Below, in pieces: positions 32,938 to 42,582 of a DNA stretch of 64,000 bases (its first letter is position 1; every line of letters starts with the position of its first letter). Under the pieces are notes generated by a model. It searched no databases. It had not been told where the DNA came from and saw nothing but the letters and a program-made list of their open reading frames with translations. The stretch is from Paraburkholderia xenovorans LB400. GTDB lineage: Bacteria; Pseudomonadota; Gammaproteobacteria; Burkholderiales; Burkholderiaceae. A program made the translations under genes and the position numbers. Location: NCBI RefSeq assembly GCF_000013645.1, contig NC_007951.1:2852001-2916000 (forward strand). The letters are read 5' to 3'.

Positions 32938-35286
32938 CTATTGACGCAATTCCTCCAGCACCGCGCTGAGATCCTCCAGCGCGTAAGGCTTTCGCAGCGC
33001 CTTCCAGACGAAGTCCAACCCCGGTACGTCCGGCATCTCACGGCCGGACGCGAACACCACTCGCAGCTCGGGCCGCCGTTGCACCGCCTTTTGGGCCAGT
33101 TCAATGCCCGACATGCCGGGCATCGCAAGGTCCGCAATCAGGATATCGAACGATCTGGTTTTCAGCCAGTTCAGCGCCTCTCCCGGCGAATCGGTCATCG
33201 CAGGCTCGTGGCCCAGCATCTTCAGCAGCGCGCCGATGGCCTCGGTGGATTCGGGATCATCGTCCACCAGAAGAATGCGCAGGACGGCGGTGACATCACT
33301 GCGCGCGGCGGGCTCTTCCTGCGCGTCGACGTGGGTCTGCCCGGTGAACGGCCCCAGCAGTTGCCGGATCTTGTAAGCCAGCTGTTCACGCGAGTAGGGC
33401 TTGCTCAGCAGTTCCACCCCCGGGTCGAGCCGGCCGCCGTGAACTATCGCATTTTGCGTGTAGCCCGAGGTAAACAGCACCTTCAGGCGCGGCAGGAACT
33501 GAAGCGCCTGCGCAGCCATGTCCGGACTGCGCAGCGGCCCCGGCATGACGACGTCGGTAAACAGCAGATCGATATGGACTCCGCTGCGGATTACGGCCAT
33601 TGCCTGCTCCGCGTCGTCCGCCTTCAGCACGCTATAGCCGAGACCCGACAACGTGTCGACTACCGTCGACTGGACCTTGCGGTCGTCTTCGACGACAAGG
33701 ACGGTCTCGGCGCCCCTCAGCAGCGTGACGCTGCTCCTCTGCGGCGGTTCAACCGCGGTTCCCATCGACCGGGCAAGATAAATCTTGACGGTCGTACCGT
33801 GCCCGACCTCGCTGTACAGGCGGATGTGGCCGCCGCTCTGCTTCACGAAGCCGTACGCGGTGCTCAGTCCGAGGCCAGTGCCCCGGCCTTCCGGCTTGGT
33901 GGTAAAAAATGGATCGAAGGCGCGCTGCAATACGTCGGCGGCCATACCCGTACCGGTATCAGTTACCGCAAGCAGCACGTACTGGCCCGGCGGCACGTCG
34001 GGCAGTCCCGCGACGTAATGATCGTCGAGCATCGCGTTCGATAGTTCGATGGTCAGCTTGCCGCCGTCCGGCATCGCGTCGCGCGCGTTGATCGCCAGGT
34101 TCAGCAGCACGTTCTCCAGCTGATGAATGTCGATGAGCGTGTTCCACAAGCCGCCGGCCACGACGGTCTCGACCTCCACGGTCTCGCCGAGCGCGCGGCG
34201 CAGCAGGTCGTCCATGCCCCGTATGGCGGGCGCCAGATTGATCACGACCGGTTGCAGCGGCTGCTGGCGGCCGAACGAAAGGAGTTGCGACGCCAGCTTC
34301 GCGCCGCGTTCCACGGCGTCGATCGCCTTTTCGAGCCGCTCACGGGTCCATGCGTCGCGGCCGTGCCGGTGTTCCAGCAGTTCGAGATTGCCCCGCAGCA
34401 CCTGCAGGACGTTGTTGAAATCATGCGCGACGCCGCCGGTGAGCTTGCCGATCGCCTCCATTTTCTGCGACTGGAAGAGTGCCGCGCGGGTTTCTTCCAG
34501 AAGCCGGGCGGCTTCCGAGCGCTCGGTGATGTCGCGGGTAATCTTGGCAAATCCCGCCAGCATGCCGTCGTCGTCGCGGATCGCGTCGATCACGACGTGC
34601 GCCAGAAACCGCTCGCCATTGCGCTTGACGCGCCAGCCTTCGGCCTCGAAACGGCCCTCGCGCGCCGCGACCGCGAGGCCGTGCTGGGGCAACCCGGCCG
34701 CGGCGTCTTCGGGCGTGTAGAAGCGCGAAAAATGCGAACCAATGACTTCTTCCGCCGTGTAACCCTTGATCCGTCGCGCGCCCGGGTTCCAGTTGGTAAT
34801 GATGCCCTCCGGCGAGAGCATATAGATCGCGTAGTCGGTCACGCCATGAACCAGCATGCGAAAACGCCGTTCACTTTCGAGAACCGCGTCGTGCGCGGTC
34901 TTCTTGTCGGTCATGTCCCGCACGATCTTCGCGAAGCCGGTAATCTGACCGTCTTCCGCGCGCAAGGTGGTCGTCACCACGCTCGCCCAGAAGACGGTGC
35001 CGTCCTTGCGCACTCTCCACCCTTCGGTGTCGTAGCGGTGGGTCCGCCGCGCGGTCTCCAGACCTGCCGCGGGTAGACCCTTTGACCGCTCTTCCTCTGT
35101 ATAGAGGATGTCCAGCGGCTGGCCCAGGACCTCGTCACGCCGGTATCCGTAAATGGCTTCTCCGCCGGGATTCCAGCTCTGGATCCGGCCGTCCGGTGAG
35201 AGTGCAAAGATCGCGTAATCGGAGACGGATTCCACCCACCTGACTGACCAGTTCGAGTCGAGCCCATCGAACAGGGGCGAATTCAT
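32938..35286 (-). CDS. Soluble hybrid histidine kinase: PAS-PAS-HK-REC-REC
   Basis: A 782-aa cytoplasmic sensor with no membrane segment. Two PAS domains (about 15-130 and 140-260; YAIFALSPDGRIQSWNPGGE and YAIYMLSPEGIITNWNPGAR) precede a HisKA domain with GGVAHDFNNVLQVLRGNLEL and an ATPase with GTGLGLSTAYGFVKQSGG. Two receivers follow (LLFTDVVMPG and ILIADLAMPG; the latter near residue 710). Similar to kinases sensing light or redox, but no cofactor cysteine was seen in the PAS domains. Output must be another protein. Convergent with the ThDP gene (30 bp apart). Confidence 0.92.
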   Translation of the reverse strand: MNSPLFDGLDSNWSVRWVESVSDYAIFALSPDGRIQSWNPGGEAIYGYRRDEVLGQPLDILYTEEERSKGLPAAGLETARRTHRYDTEGWRVRKDGTVFWASVVTTTLRAEDGQITGFAKIVRDMTDKKTAHDAVLESERRFRMLVHGVTDYAIYMLSPEGIITNWNPGARRIKGYTAEEVIGSHFSRFYTPEDAAAGLPQHGLAVAAREGRFEAEGWRVKRNGERFLAHVVIDAIRDDDGMLAGFAKITRDITERSEAARLLEETRAALFQSQKMEAIGKLTGGVAHDFNNVLQVLRGNLELLEHRHGRDAWTRERLEKAIDAVERGAKLASQLLSFGRQQPLQPVVINLAPAIRGMDDLLRRALGETVEVETVVAGGLWNTLIDIHQLENVLLNLAINARDAMPDGGKLTIELSNAMLDDHYVAGLPDVPPGQYVLLAVTDTGTGMAADVLQRAFDPFFTTKPEGRGTGLGLSTAYGFVKQSGGHIRLYSEVGHGTTVKIYLARSMGTAVEPPQRSSVTLLRGAETVLVVEDDRKVQSTVVDTLSGLGYSVLKADDAEQAMAVIRSGVHIDLLFTDVVMPGPLRSPDMAAQALQFLPRLKVLFTSGYTQNAIVHGGRLDPGVELLSKPYSREQLAYKIRQLLGPFTGQTHVDAQEEPAARSDVTAVLRILLVDDDPESTEAIGALLKMLGHEPAMTDSPGEALNWLKTRSFDILIADLAMPGMSGIELAQKAVQRRPELRVVFASGREMPDVPGLDFVWKALRKPYALEDLSAVLEELRQ

Positions 35287-35534
35287 TATGGCGTTCCTTT
35301 CTTCCAGAGTTGCTCGTCAGTGAACGCGAAGCAAACGCATTATCGTAATCGTCGCACTATACCGCGAGAGACTTTGCCTCACCAACCACCCCGCGCCGTT
35401 ATGCAACGCAAAAATCAGTTGCAACCGGCCGGCCGGGCGCCGCTTCGGCCGGGAGCACCGCCAGCGCGTTCCGCGCCGATTTGTTAATCTCTCTGCGAAA
35501 ACACTTGTCCCCCCCGGACACAAGGAGCCTGAGC

Positions 35535-36410
35535 ATGAGTGACCGCGCCGATTACGTGCCGCCGAAAGTATGGACCTGGAACAAGGAGAACGGCGGCCGC
35601 TTCGCGAACATCAACCGCCCTGTCGCGGGGGCCACGCATGAGAAGGAACTGCCGGTCGGCCGCCATCCTCTGCAGCTCTACTCGCTGGCCACGCCGAACG
35701 GCGTGAAGGTCACGGTGATGCTCGAAGAACTGCTGGCGAGCGGCCACAGCGGCGCGGAATATGACGCGTGGCTGATCAGGATCGGTGAAGGCGACCAGTT
35801 CGGCAGCGGCTTCGTGGCCGTGAATCCGAACTCCAAGATCCCCGCGCTGCTGGATCGCAGCGGCCCCACGCCGATCCGGGTTTTCGAGTCCGGTGCGATT
35901 CTGCTGTATCTCGCCGAAAAGTTCGGCGCTTTTCTGCCGACCGAAGCCGGCGCGCGCGCCGAATGCCTGTCGTGGTTGTTCTGGCAGATGGGAAGCGCCC
36001 CGTATCTGGGCGGCGGCCTCGGCCATTTTTACGCATACGCGCCGACAAAAATCGAATATGCGATCGACCGTTTCGCGATGGAAGTAAAACGTCAGCTCGA
36101 CGTGCTCGACAGGCGGCTCGCGGAAAACGAATACGTGGCGGGCAGCGAGTACACGATCGCCGACATGGCGATCTGGCCTTGGTACGGCGGCCTCGTCAAG
36201 GGCTGGCTCTACGAGGCGGGCGAATTCCTGTCGGTGCAGGACTACCGGCACGTTCAACGCTGGGCCAACGCGATCGGCGAACGTCCCGCGGTGCGTCGTG
36301 GACGCAAGGTCAACCGCGTGTCCGGCGAGCTTTCAGATCAATTGCACGAGCGTCACGACGCAAGCGACTTCGAGACGAGCACGCAGGACATATTGGCCGC
36401 GCAGAAGTAA
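35535..36410 (+). CDS. yghU: Glutathione S-transferase-like disulfide-bond oxidoreductase (YghU type)
   Basis: A 291-aa Nu-class GST. The N-terminal thioredoxin-like part has LQLYSLATPNGVKVTVMLEE, the N-P-N-S-KIP segment (NPNSKIPALLD) and ESGAILLYLAEKFG; the helical C-terminal part has the long YghU-specific tail. Expected to bind glutathione disulfide and reduce disulfides or organic peroxides. Start at 35535 has AAGGAG upstream. Confidence 0.92.
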   Translation: MSDRADYVPPKVWTWNKENGGRFANINRPVAGATHEKELPVGRHPLQLYSLATPNGVKVTVMLEELLASGHSGAEYDAWLIRIGEGDQFGSGFVAVNPNSKIPALLDRSGPTPIRVFESGAILLYLAEKFGAFLPTEAGARAECLSWLFWQMGSAPYLGGGLGHFYAYAPTKIEYAIDRFAMEVKRQLDVLDRRLAENEYVAGSEYTIADMAIWPWYGGLVKGWLYEAGEFLSVQDYRHVQRWANAIGERPAVRRGRKVNRVSGELSDQLHERHDASDFETSTQDILAAQK

Positions 36411-36507
36411 CGGGGGTTTTGGGTGATCTCGCAGGGCAATGGGCACGCGTGTGCGTGCCCGTCAGCGAAAGCCTCGGCGATGCACCGGCACCCCGGGATA
36501 CCGGCCG

Positions 36508-36750
36508 TTATCTGGCCGGCACATAAACCCAGCCCGCCATCAGACGACAGGCGGCGCGGCTGAGATCCGCTGTCGCAACTGTCCATCGGGAGCCTGCCTG
36601 CAGCACTTCGGCGGCGATAGCCGTGGCGCCCGACGGATGCCCGATGCGCACTGGGCCGGCGCCCCAGCCTGGCGCCGCAGCGACCCCGTGCGCCCATGCT
36701 CCAGGTATCGCCGCCGCGACGGCCAGGACGATCGCGCCTGTTCCCGTCAC
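36508..36750 (-). CDS. Possible small secreted protein (doubtful)
   Basis: An 80-aa ORF in the 365-bp gap 36411-36775, starting from GTG with a signal-peptide-like N-terminus (MTGTGAIVLAVAAAIPGAWA) and a mature part with one cysteine. AGGGAACAG is upstream. No family recognised; could be a chance frame of this GC-rich gap. Confidence 0.35.
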   Translation of the reverse strand: MTGTGAIVLAVAAAIPGAWAHGVAAAPGWGAGPVRIGHPSGATAIAAEVLQAGSRWTVATADLSRAACRLMAGWVYVPAR

Positions 36751-36775
36751 CAGAATCTGTTCCCTTTATGCTGTC

Positions 36776-38038
36776 ATGAACCACACTATCACCGACTGTT
36801 CCACTTCTACCGCGCGCCCACCGAACTCGCCGCGCTTCCTGCTGTTCCTGATCTGCCTGTTCGCTTCGGCCGGACAACTCGCAATCGACATCTACGTACC
36901 CGCGCTACCCGCGATGGCGCATTTCTTTGCGACATCCCCTCAGGCGATCCAGTCGAGCGTGTCCGGATACATGGTGGCCTATGCGCTCGGCCAACTCGTC
37001 TTCGGACCGGTGGCCGACGCTTATGGACGCAAACGCGTGCTGGCTTTCGGGCTCGTGATCTACACGCTTGGCTGCCTGCTGTCACTCGTCGCATCGAATC
37101 TGGAGACATTCGTTCTTGCCCGCTGTCTGCAAGGATTCGGCATCGCTACCACGAACCTGCTCGCGAAAGCGATCATCACCGATTCGTTCGCCGGACAAGC
37201 GCTGGTGCATGCGTTCACCTATATGTCGATCGCGTGGGGACTCGCGCCGATCGTGGCGCCGGTGATCGGCGCGCATCTGCAAACGTGGTTTGGCTGGCAA
37301 GCCTGCCTCGTCTTTCTGCTGGTTTATTCGCTGGTGATGTGGGGACTGCTGTGGCGCTACCGCGAAACATTGGTGCAGCCGGTGCATCTCGCGCCGCGCA
37401 CGCTGATGGCGAATGCGGGCAAGGTGCTGTCGAGCCCGGTGTTCCAGAGCTGCTTCCTCGCGCAAGGCCTGTGCTACAGCATCCTGCTCGTGTTCAACAT
37501 CGTCGGGCCCTTCATGGTGCAGAACACGTTGCACAAACCGCCGACTTTTTTCGGCTACCTCGCGCTCGGCATCGGGGCCATGTACTTCCTCGGCGGGCTT
37601 TCGAATCGTGTGCACGGCGCACGTCTGCCGGATGCGGAACAGCGGCTGCGCATCGGCGCGCGCGTGATGGCGGCCGCGTCGATTGCGATGCTGGTTCTGG
37701 CGCTGACAGTCGGCCTGCGAGTGTGGACACTCGCGCTGCCCGTGCTGGTGATGGGGTTCTGCGCGGGTGCGATGTATCCGACTCTGATGGCCAAGGGAAA
37801 TTCGCTGTTCCCGCACATCGCGGGCCTGACGAGCGCGATCCTCGGGTGTGCGCTGCTGCTGGTCTCGTCGGCGATGATGGGACTGGCCGGCTTCGTATCG
37901 GTCCAGGAACTGACGTCGCTGGCGGTGTTTTTTGTGATCCTCGCCCTTACGGTCGTGGCGATGGTGACTAAGCTGCTACGCCATCTGGCGCAACCTCAGT
38001 CCGCAGCCGTGGCACGCGGGAGCGGCGAAGCGGTGTAA
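36776..38038 (+). CDS. MFS drug exporter, Bcr/CflA family
   Basis: A 420-aa 12-helix transporter. Early motif GQLAIDIYVPALPAMAHFF is typical of Bcr/CflA members, motif A is GPVADAYGRKRVL and RCLQGFGIATTN is motif B. The family exports bicyclomycin, sulphonamides and chloramphenicol-like compounds; specificity here is unknown. Start at 36776 has no clear ribosome site, and there is no better in-frame ATG. Stands alone, followed by an inverted repeat. Confidence 0.85.
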   Translation: MNHTITDCSTSTARPPNSPRFLLFLICLFASAGQLAIDIYVPALPAMAHFFATSPQAIQSSVSGYMVAYALGQLVFGPVADAYGRKRVLAFGLVIYTLGCLLSLVASNLETFVLARCLQGFGIATTNLLAKAIITDSFAGQALVHAFTYMSIAWGLAPIVAPVIGAHLQTWFGWQACLVFLLVYSLVMWGLLWRYRETLVQPVHLAPRTLMANAGKVLSSPVFQSCFLAQGLCYSILLVFNIVGPFMVQNTLHKPPTFFGYLALGIGAMYFLGGLSNRVHGARLPDAEQRLRIGARVMAAASIAMLVLALTVGLRVWTLALPVLVMGFCAGAMYPTLMAKGNSLFPHIAGLTSAILGCALLLVSSAMMGLAGFVSVQELTSLAVFFVILALTVVAMVTKLLRHLAQPQSAAVARGSGEAV

Positions 38039-38061
38039 GTACGCTTCTGCTTCCGAATTCG

Positions 38062-38099
38062 CCGCACGTCAAAACGGAGTGTATGGAAACGACGTGCGG
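38062..38099. repeat. Inverted repeat downstream of the MFS gene
   Basis: Perfect 9-bp arms (CCGCACGTC/GACGTGCGG) separated by 20 bp, 23 bp past the stop, in the convergent gap before RidA. Could be a weak terminator or an operator; no T-run. Confidence 0.5.
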
Positions 38100-38231
38100 T
38101 CCTGAGTAACGAGGGCTCGTGAGGTTCCGCCAGACCGTCGCAACCTGGCGCCTTACGCGTCCTGATGACGACACCTATGCTCTATCAACGCGCTGCGCGC
38201 GCTCAGAAAGACTCGATATTGCATGTCGAAT

Positions 38232-38630
38232 TCACGGACGAGCCGCGACAACCTTCAGTTCGACAACCATCCCGGGCTTCGGCAGCGCTTTAACGGCGAG
38301 CGTGGTGCGGGCCGGCCCCGTTTCGATCCGGAAATGTTCGGCATAGACCCGGTTGAATGCCGGGAAGTCGTCCATATCGGTCAGAAAAGCGGTGACGTCA
38401 AGACACTCCTCCAGACACGAGCCATGTTCCTGGAGCAGCGCGTCAAGTTTGTCCAGGATAACCTGCGTCTGTATCGCCGCGTCACCCTTTATCTGCCCAC
38501 CAATCTGTTCGACTCCCGCAACGCGATTATCCGGCAGGCGCGCACTGATACCCGAAACAAAGATCAGATTTCCGAAAATTTTCACCGCGGGGTAATTACC
38601 AAGCGGCGCTGCTTTTCCGTCGATTGTCAT
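38232..38630 (-). CDS. RidA-family enamine/imine deaminase
   Basis: A 132-aa YjgF/RidA protein. It has NYPAVKIFGNLIFVSGISAR (strand pair with the family SG motif), IQTQVILDKLDALLQEHGSC, and the catalytic-type arginine in GPARTTLAVKALPKPGMVVE. The family hydrolyses reactive enamines and imines; a clade close to this one includes 2-aminomuconate deaminases. Start at 38630 after GGGGACA. Last gene of the minus-strand catabolic run (38-45 kb), so it probably deals with an imine formed in the same pathway. Confidence 0.88.
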   Translation of the reverse strand: MTIDGKAAPLGNYPAVKIFGNLIFVSGISARLPDNRVAGVEQIGGQIKGDAAIQTQVILDKLDALLQEHGSCLEECLDVTAFLTDMDDFPAFNRVYAEHFRIETGPARTTLAVKALPKPGMVVELKVVAARP

Positions 38631-38783
38631 CGTGTCCCCGCAAATTGTGCAGAATCGGCGCAACCCTGAACCGGGCGGCTTCCTGTGCGACGGCTTCGAT
38701 CCATGTCGCCAGAGAAGCCGCGTACATTGATTGCCAGAAATGACGCGGTGCACTCGCACTCTTTCGGGCCGTCGGCGTAGTCA

Positions 38784-40400
38784 TTATTCCGGTGCGCCCT
38801 GCTGCCTCGATGCCGCTATCGAGGTAATCGGAATCAACGGCAGTAGCCGCACAATCACGCACGCCGCGGCCATCAGCAGCGCGACCCCGAAGAGCGACGT
38901 TTGCAGCGCGTGGACGAGCACCGCGCGCGCCGCCCCCAGCATTGCCTCGCCATCGAAGCCGGCGTGATTGGCGTGCCCGGCGAAGTCCGCTGCCGCCTGC
39001 GCCGACATGAGCGTTTGCGGGTCCTGCAACGCAAGGGTCCAATGTCCGGGCGCTGCGGCTGCCTTCGCCGTCAACACCGGTTCGAGCCCTGCTCGATACA
39101 GGTGGCGCGCCATCGTCCCCGCCATCGCCGTACCCAGCATGCCGCCCACCATCCGTGCCGACTGGATCAGCGCCGTGGCAATGCCGAGGCGCGTTTTTCC
39201 GGCGACCTGCTGCACGAACACGGTCAGGTTCGGCATCACAAACCCGATACCGACGCCGGCCATCACCATCGCGACGACGAACCCCACGCTCGCACCGCCG
39301 GCGCCGACAGAAGCAATCGCCGCGCAGGACACGCCGAGAAGACCAAACCCGAGATACAGCAGGAGGTTCGGCTTCTCCAGGCGAGTCACGATGCGCGTGT
39401 TGGTAATGGTGCCGACCGTGATGCACACGACCATCGGTGTCACGACGATTCCAGCCTTGCCGGCGTCGAGCCCCAGACCGCCCTGCAACAGCAGCGGCAC
39501 ATAAAAGAGCAGCACGAACATCGCGACGCCCATCAGCAGCGACAGCACGAGCAGCACGAGGGTCGCGCGATCCTTGAGCAAGCCGGGCGGAATGACGGGA
39601 TTGGGCGCGCGCCGCTCCTGCCGCACCAGCAATCCCATCGAAAGCACGGCCACCGCCGCGTAGAGGCCGGCATGGGAACCCGTACTACCTGCCGCCTCGA
39701 CGAGGAGCTGAAGCGAGCCCAGCGCAACGGTAATCAGACATGCTCCTTTCCAGTCCGCGTTCAACCGCTCGAACCTGGCATGCCGGATATGCGGCAGATG
39801 CTTCGCTGCGAGATAAAGGCTTACAACGCCCACCGGTATGTTGACGAGAAAGGCGGAGCGCCACCCGTAATGCTGGCTCAGAAAGCCGCCGAGCGACGGC
39901 CCGACGGCATTGGCCAGACCAAAGGCGCTCGAGAACAGGACCTGCCAGCGCAGCCGCACCACCGGATCCGGAAAGAGGTCCGGTATGGAGGCAAAGCAGG
40001 TTCCGACCAGCATGCCGCCGCCTATCCCCTGCAATGCGCGGCAGGCGATCAGCATGGGCATGGTCTGCGCAAAACCGCACAACGCCGATGCAACAGTGAA
40101 GAGCACGATCGCAATGACGATCAGGGGTTTTCTTCCCAGCCAGTCTCCGAGCCGGCCGAAAATCGGCACGGTAATCACCGACGTCAGCAGGTAGGAGGTG
40201 GCGACCCACTCGTAGAGATCGAAGCGATGCAGATCCGCGACGATAGACGGCAAAGCCGTACCGACCACCGTCTGGTCGATCGCGACCATCATGACCACGC
40301 TCGATAGCCCCAGCATCGCAAGCAGTGACTGCCGGAACGACCTGATGCCCTGACCGGCGGAGCTCTCTTCCTCGCGGACGCTGCCCGGCGCAATGCTCAT
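38784..40400 (-). CDS. MFS transporter, EmrB/QacA (DHA2, 14-helix) family
   Basis: A 538-aa transporter with the DHA2 motifs AIDQTVVGTALPSIVADL, GRLGDWLGRKPLIVIA (motif A) and RALQGIGGGMLVG (motif B). Start at 40400 overlaps the stop of the upstream OCD gene (ATGA), so the two are translationally coupled. In this context it may export a pathway intermediate or the substrate rather than a drug. It lies 153 bp before ridA on the same strand. Confidence 0.9.
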   Translation of the reverse strand: MSIAPGSVREEESSAGQGIRSFRQSLLAMLGLSSVVMMVAIDQTVVGTALPSIVADLHRFDLYEWVATSYLLTSVITVPIFGRLGDWLGRKPLIVIAIVLFTVASALCGFAQTMPMLIACRALQGIGGGMLVGTCFASIPDLFPDPVVRLRWQVLFSSAFGLANAVGPSLGGFLSQHYGWRSAFLVNIPVGVVSLYLAAKHLPHIRHARFERLNADWKGACLITVALGSLQLLVEAAGSTGSHAGLYAAVAVLSMGLLVRQERRAPNPVIPPGLLKDRATLVLLVLSLLMGVAMFVLLFYVPLLLQGGLGLDAGKAGIVVTPMVVCITVGTITNTRIVTRLEKPNLLLYLGFGLLGVSCAAIASVGAGGASVGFVVAMVMAGVGIGFVMPNLTVFVQQVAGKTRLGIATALIQSARMVGGMLGTAMAGTMARHLYRAGLEPVLTAKAAAAPGHWTLALQDPQTLMSAQAAADFAGHANHAGFDGEAMLGAARAVLVHALQTSLFGVALLMAAACVIVRLLPLIPITSIAASRQQGAPE

Positions 40401-41359
40401 TGCAGCCCCTGCAACTCTCCCCGCAATCTGATCATGTTGCGACTCACGTGCTTCTCCCATGCAATCCCCGCCAGAACAATATCCTGTAACCCGATGCCTA
40501 CTGCCTTGTAGACAATCACGTCGTCATCCCGCACGCGCCCTTTCTCGCTGCCGACGAGAACATTGCCGAGTTCGACGGTATCTTCCCAGCTGAAGGTGCC
40601 CGGTTTCGCGAGGACCAGGTCGCCCGCCTCCTGGCGCGCCTGATCCCGCAACTCCACCACGATCCGCGAAGCGCGCGCGATCAGCGCGTCATCGAGTTCG
40701 CGCGTGTGAGGCAGGCTGGAGCCGATGGCGGCGACAAGCGCGCCTTGCGCCACCGTTGTACCGTCGAACAGCGCACCCGTCGCACGGGTTGCCGTAACGA
40801 TGACGTCCGCACCGCGGACCGCGTCCGCCGCATCTGAAACGACGGCCTCGACACCGCGCGATGCGCCCGCTGCACTGACCTCTGCCGCCAGCTCCTCCGT
40901 TCCCTCCAGACCGACGATACGGAATGACCTGAGCTGCGTATGAGCGGCGAGTGCCAGTGCGTGCGCCCGCCCCTGAACCCCCGTGCCGAAAATGGCCGCG
41001 GTGGTTGCCTGTTGTCGCGCAAGTGCGCGCACGGCCACCACTGTCGTTGCAGCGGTGCGCAGGCGCGTAATCGCGTTTGCCTCCAGCGTCGCCAGCAGAC
41101 TGCCGTCGACCGTCGAGAACAGCACGATCGAGAAGTTGAATCGCCCGGCAATGGTTGAATAGACCTTGGCGCCGGCAACGCCCAGTTCGGGCACCACCGC
41201 GCCCAGGGTCGAGAGTTTTACCCCGTCCGCCTCGGTACGCACGCGCTGCTGCACGGCTGCGTGGCCATTCGCAAGTCCGCGAAATCCCCGCTCCAGCGCC
41301 GGGATCGCATCGTCGATATTGATCAGCTCGTCGATCTGCGCATCCGTCAAATGAATCAT
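40397..41359 (-). CDS. Ornithine cyclodeaminase/mu-crystallin (ketimine reductase) homologue
   Basis: A 320-aa NAD(P)-binding enzyme. It has KLSTLGAVVPELGVAGAKVYST, the Rossmann motif AAIFGTGVQGRAHALALAAH and GADVIVTATRATGALFDG. The family covers ornithine cyclodeaminase, alanine dehydrogenase and cyclic-ketimine reductase. No arginine/ornithine genes are nearby, so reduction or formation of an imine is a better guess. Start at 41359 after AAGGTAGG. Coupled to the MFS gene downstream; 143 bp follow the reductase gene with no ORF. Confidence 0.85.
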   Translation of the reverse strand: MIHLTDAQIDELINIDDAIPALERGFRGLANGHAAVQQRVRTEADGVKLSTLGAVVPELGVAGAKVYSTIAGRFNFSIVLFSTVDGSLLATLEANAITRLRTAATTVVAVRALARQQATTAAIFGTGVQGRAHALALAAHTQLRSFRIVGLEGTEELAAEVSAAGASRGVEAVVSDAADAVRGADVIVTATRATGALFDGTTVAQGALVAAIGSSLPHTRELDDALIARASRIVVELRDQARQEAGDLVLAKPGTFSWEDTVELGNVLVGSEKGRVRDDDVIVYKAVGIGLQDIVLAGIAWEKHVSRNMIRLRGELQGLQ

Positions 41360-41502
41360 GAAGCCTACCTTTTGCAGCCAGAATAAAAGTGGAAGACAAG
41401 CGCGGTTCGCGTGGCACGACGTTTTGCATGGACGTCGCCCAAGGTGGTCGGGTGCACGCCAACGGCCACGGCACCAGTGAAGCCGTCACCCGTCGGCAAC
41501 GT

Positions 41503-42528
41503 TCACGTTCCGCTGTTTGCGAGCGCTTCGGCGTCGTGCTGAAAAGTGAAACTGTCCGCGTACAGATGATTGATGCTTGCCCCTTTCTCCAGGAAGTGAC
41601 GCCGGGCATCGTTAATCATCGTCGGAGAACCGCACAGGTAGACGGCGTATTCCGACAGGTCCGCAAAATCTTCGCACACCGCGTGCTGGACGTAGCCCTG
41701 TCGTCCCGCCCATTCGCTGCCGGGACGCGAGAGCACCGGTACGTACTGGAACTCGTAGAGACGCGCACCCCATTGCTGAATCTCGTCGTGCAGATACAGA
41801 TCCGCCTCGGTACGTGCGCCCCAGTAGAGCCACACTGGCGGACAGTCCGGATCGTCCATGAGCGATTCCAGAATCGCCTTGACGGGCGCGAGTCCCGTTC
41901 CCGTCGCCACCATCAGAAGCGGACGATAGTCCTCCACATGAAAGCGGAAACTGCCCAGCGGCAACTCGACGTTCAGCGGATCCCCCGGCTTCAGCGACGC
42001 CAGCATGTGATCCGTAAACCGGCCGCCTGGAACCCGCCTGATATGAAAATCGAGCACGGAGCCGGCGGCAGCCGAAGCCATCGAAAAGCTCCTGCGTTCG
42101 CCTTCGCCGAGCAGAACGTTCATGTATTGGCCGGGATTGAACCTGAGCTCCGCCTGCTCGGGCAGCTCGATCGACAGATGCCGGACTCCGGGCCCCAGCG
42201 GGCTGACGGCAACCACACGCGCTTCGATCTCCGCAGGCGCCGATGCATCTCCGCCCACGTGCGCCGCGGCAATCACCATGTCGCTGCTTGCCCGCGCCTG
42301 GCAGGCAAGCATAAAACCGGCGTCGGCTTCCTCCTGCGAGATGCCGAACGGAAATTCTTCATATTCGTGCGTCCCGCTGATTACCTTCACGCGACACGTT
42401 CCGCATCCGCCCAGTTGGCAATCGTGAGGAATTGCAACCCCTGCACTCGTCGCCGCCTGCAGCAGCGATTCGTCGGCACGGGCTTCGAATCGCTCGCCGG
42501 TTCCCGCCATTTCTATCTGATAGACCAT
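41503..42528 (-). CDS. NAD(P)H:ferredoxin-type reductase (2Fe-2S, FAD, NAD domains)
   Basis: A 341-aa oxygenase-type reductase. N-terminal plant-type 2Fe-2S domain with CQLGGCGTCRVKV and a distant C (LACQA); FAD domain with GERRSFSMASAA (R-x-Y/F-S motif); NAD domain with PLLMVATGTGLAPVKAILES and a late YLCGSPTMI. It should pass electrons from NAD(P)H to a ferredoxin or directly to an oxygenase. No Rieske or hydroxylase alpha subunit is in the window; the two ferredoxins at 45.7-46.7 kb and the diiron protein at 44.7-45.4 kb are the nearest partners. Start at 42528. Confidence 0.93.
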   Translation of the reverse strand: MVYQIEMAGTGERFEARADESLLQAATSAGVAIPHDCQLGGCGTCRVKVISGTHEYEEFPFGISQEEADAGFMLACQARASSDMVIAAAHVGGDASAPAEIEARVVAVSPLGPGVRHLSIELPEQAELRFNPGQYMNVLLGEGERRSFSMASAAAGSVLDFHIRRVPGGRFTDHMLASLKPGDPLNVELPLGSFRFHVEDYRPLLMVATGTGLAPVKAILESLMDDPDCPPVWLYWGARTEADLYLHDEIQQWGARLYEFQYVPVLSRPGSEWAGRQGYVQHAVCEDFADLSEYAVYLCGSPTMINDARRHFLEKGASINHLYADSFTFQHDAEALANSGT

Positions 42529-42582
42529 CTTGCAATCTCTAACGAAACAATGGACCAGCCTGCCACCGGGCGGCAGACCGCA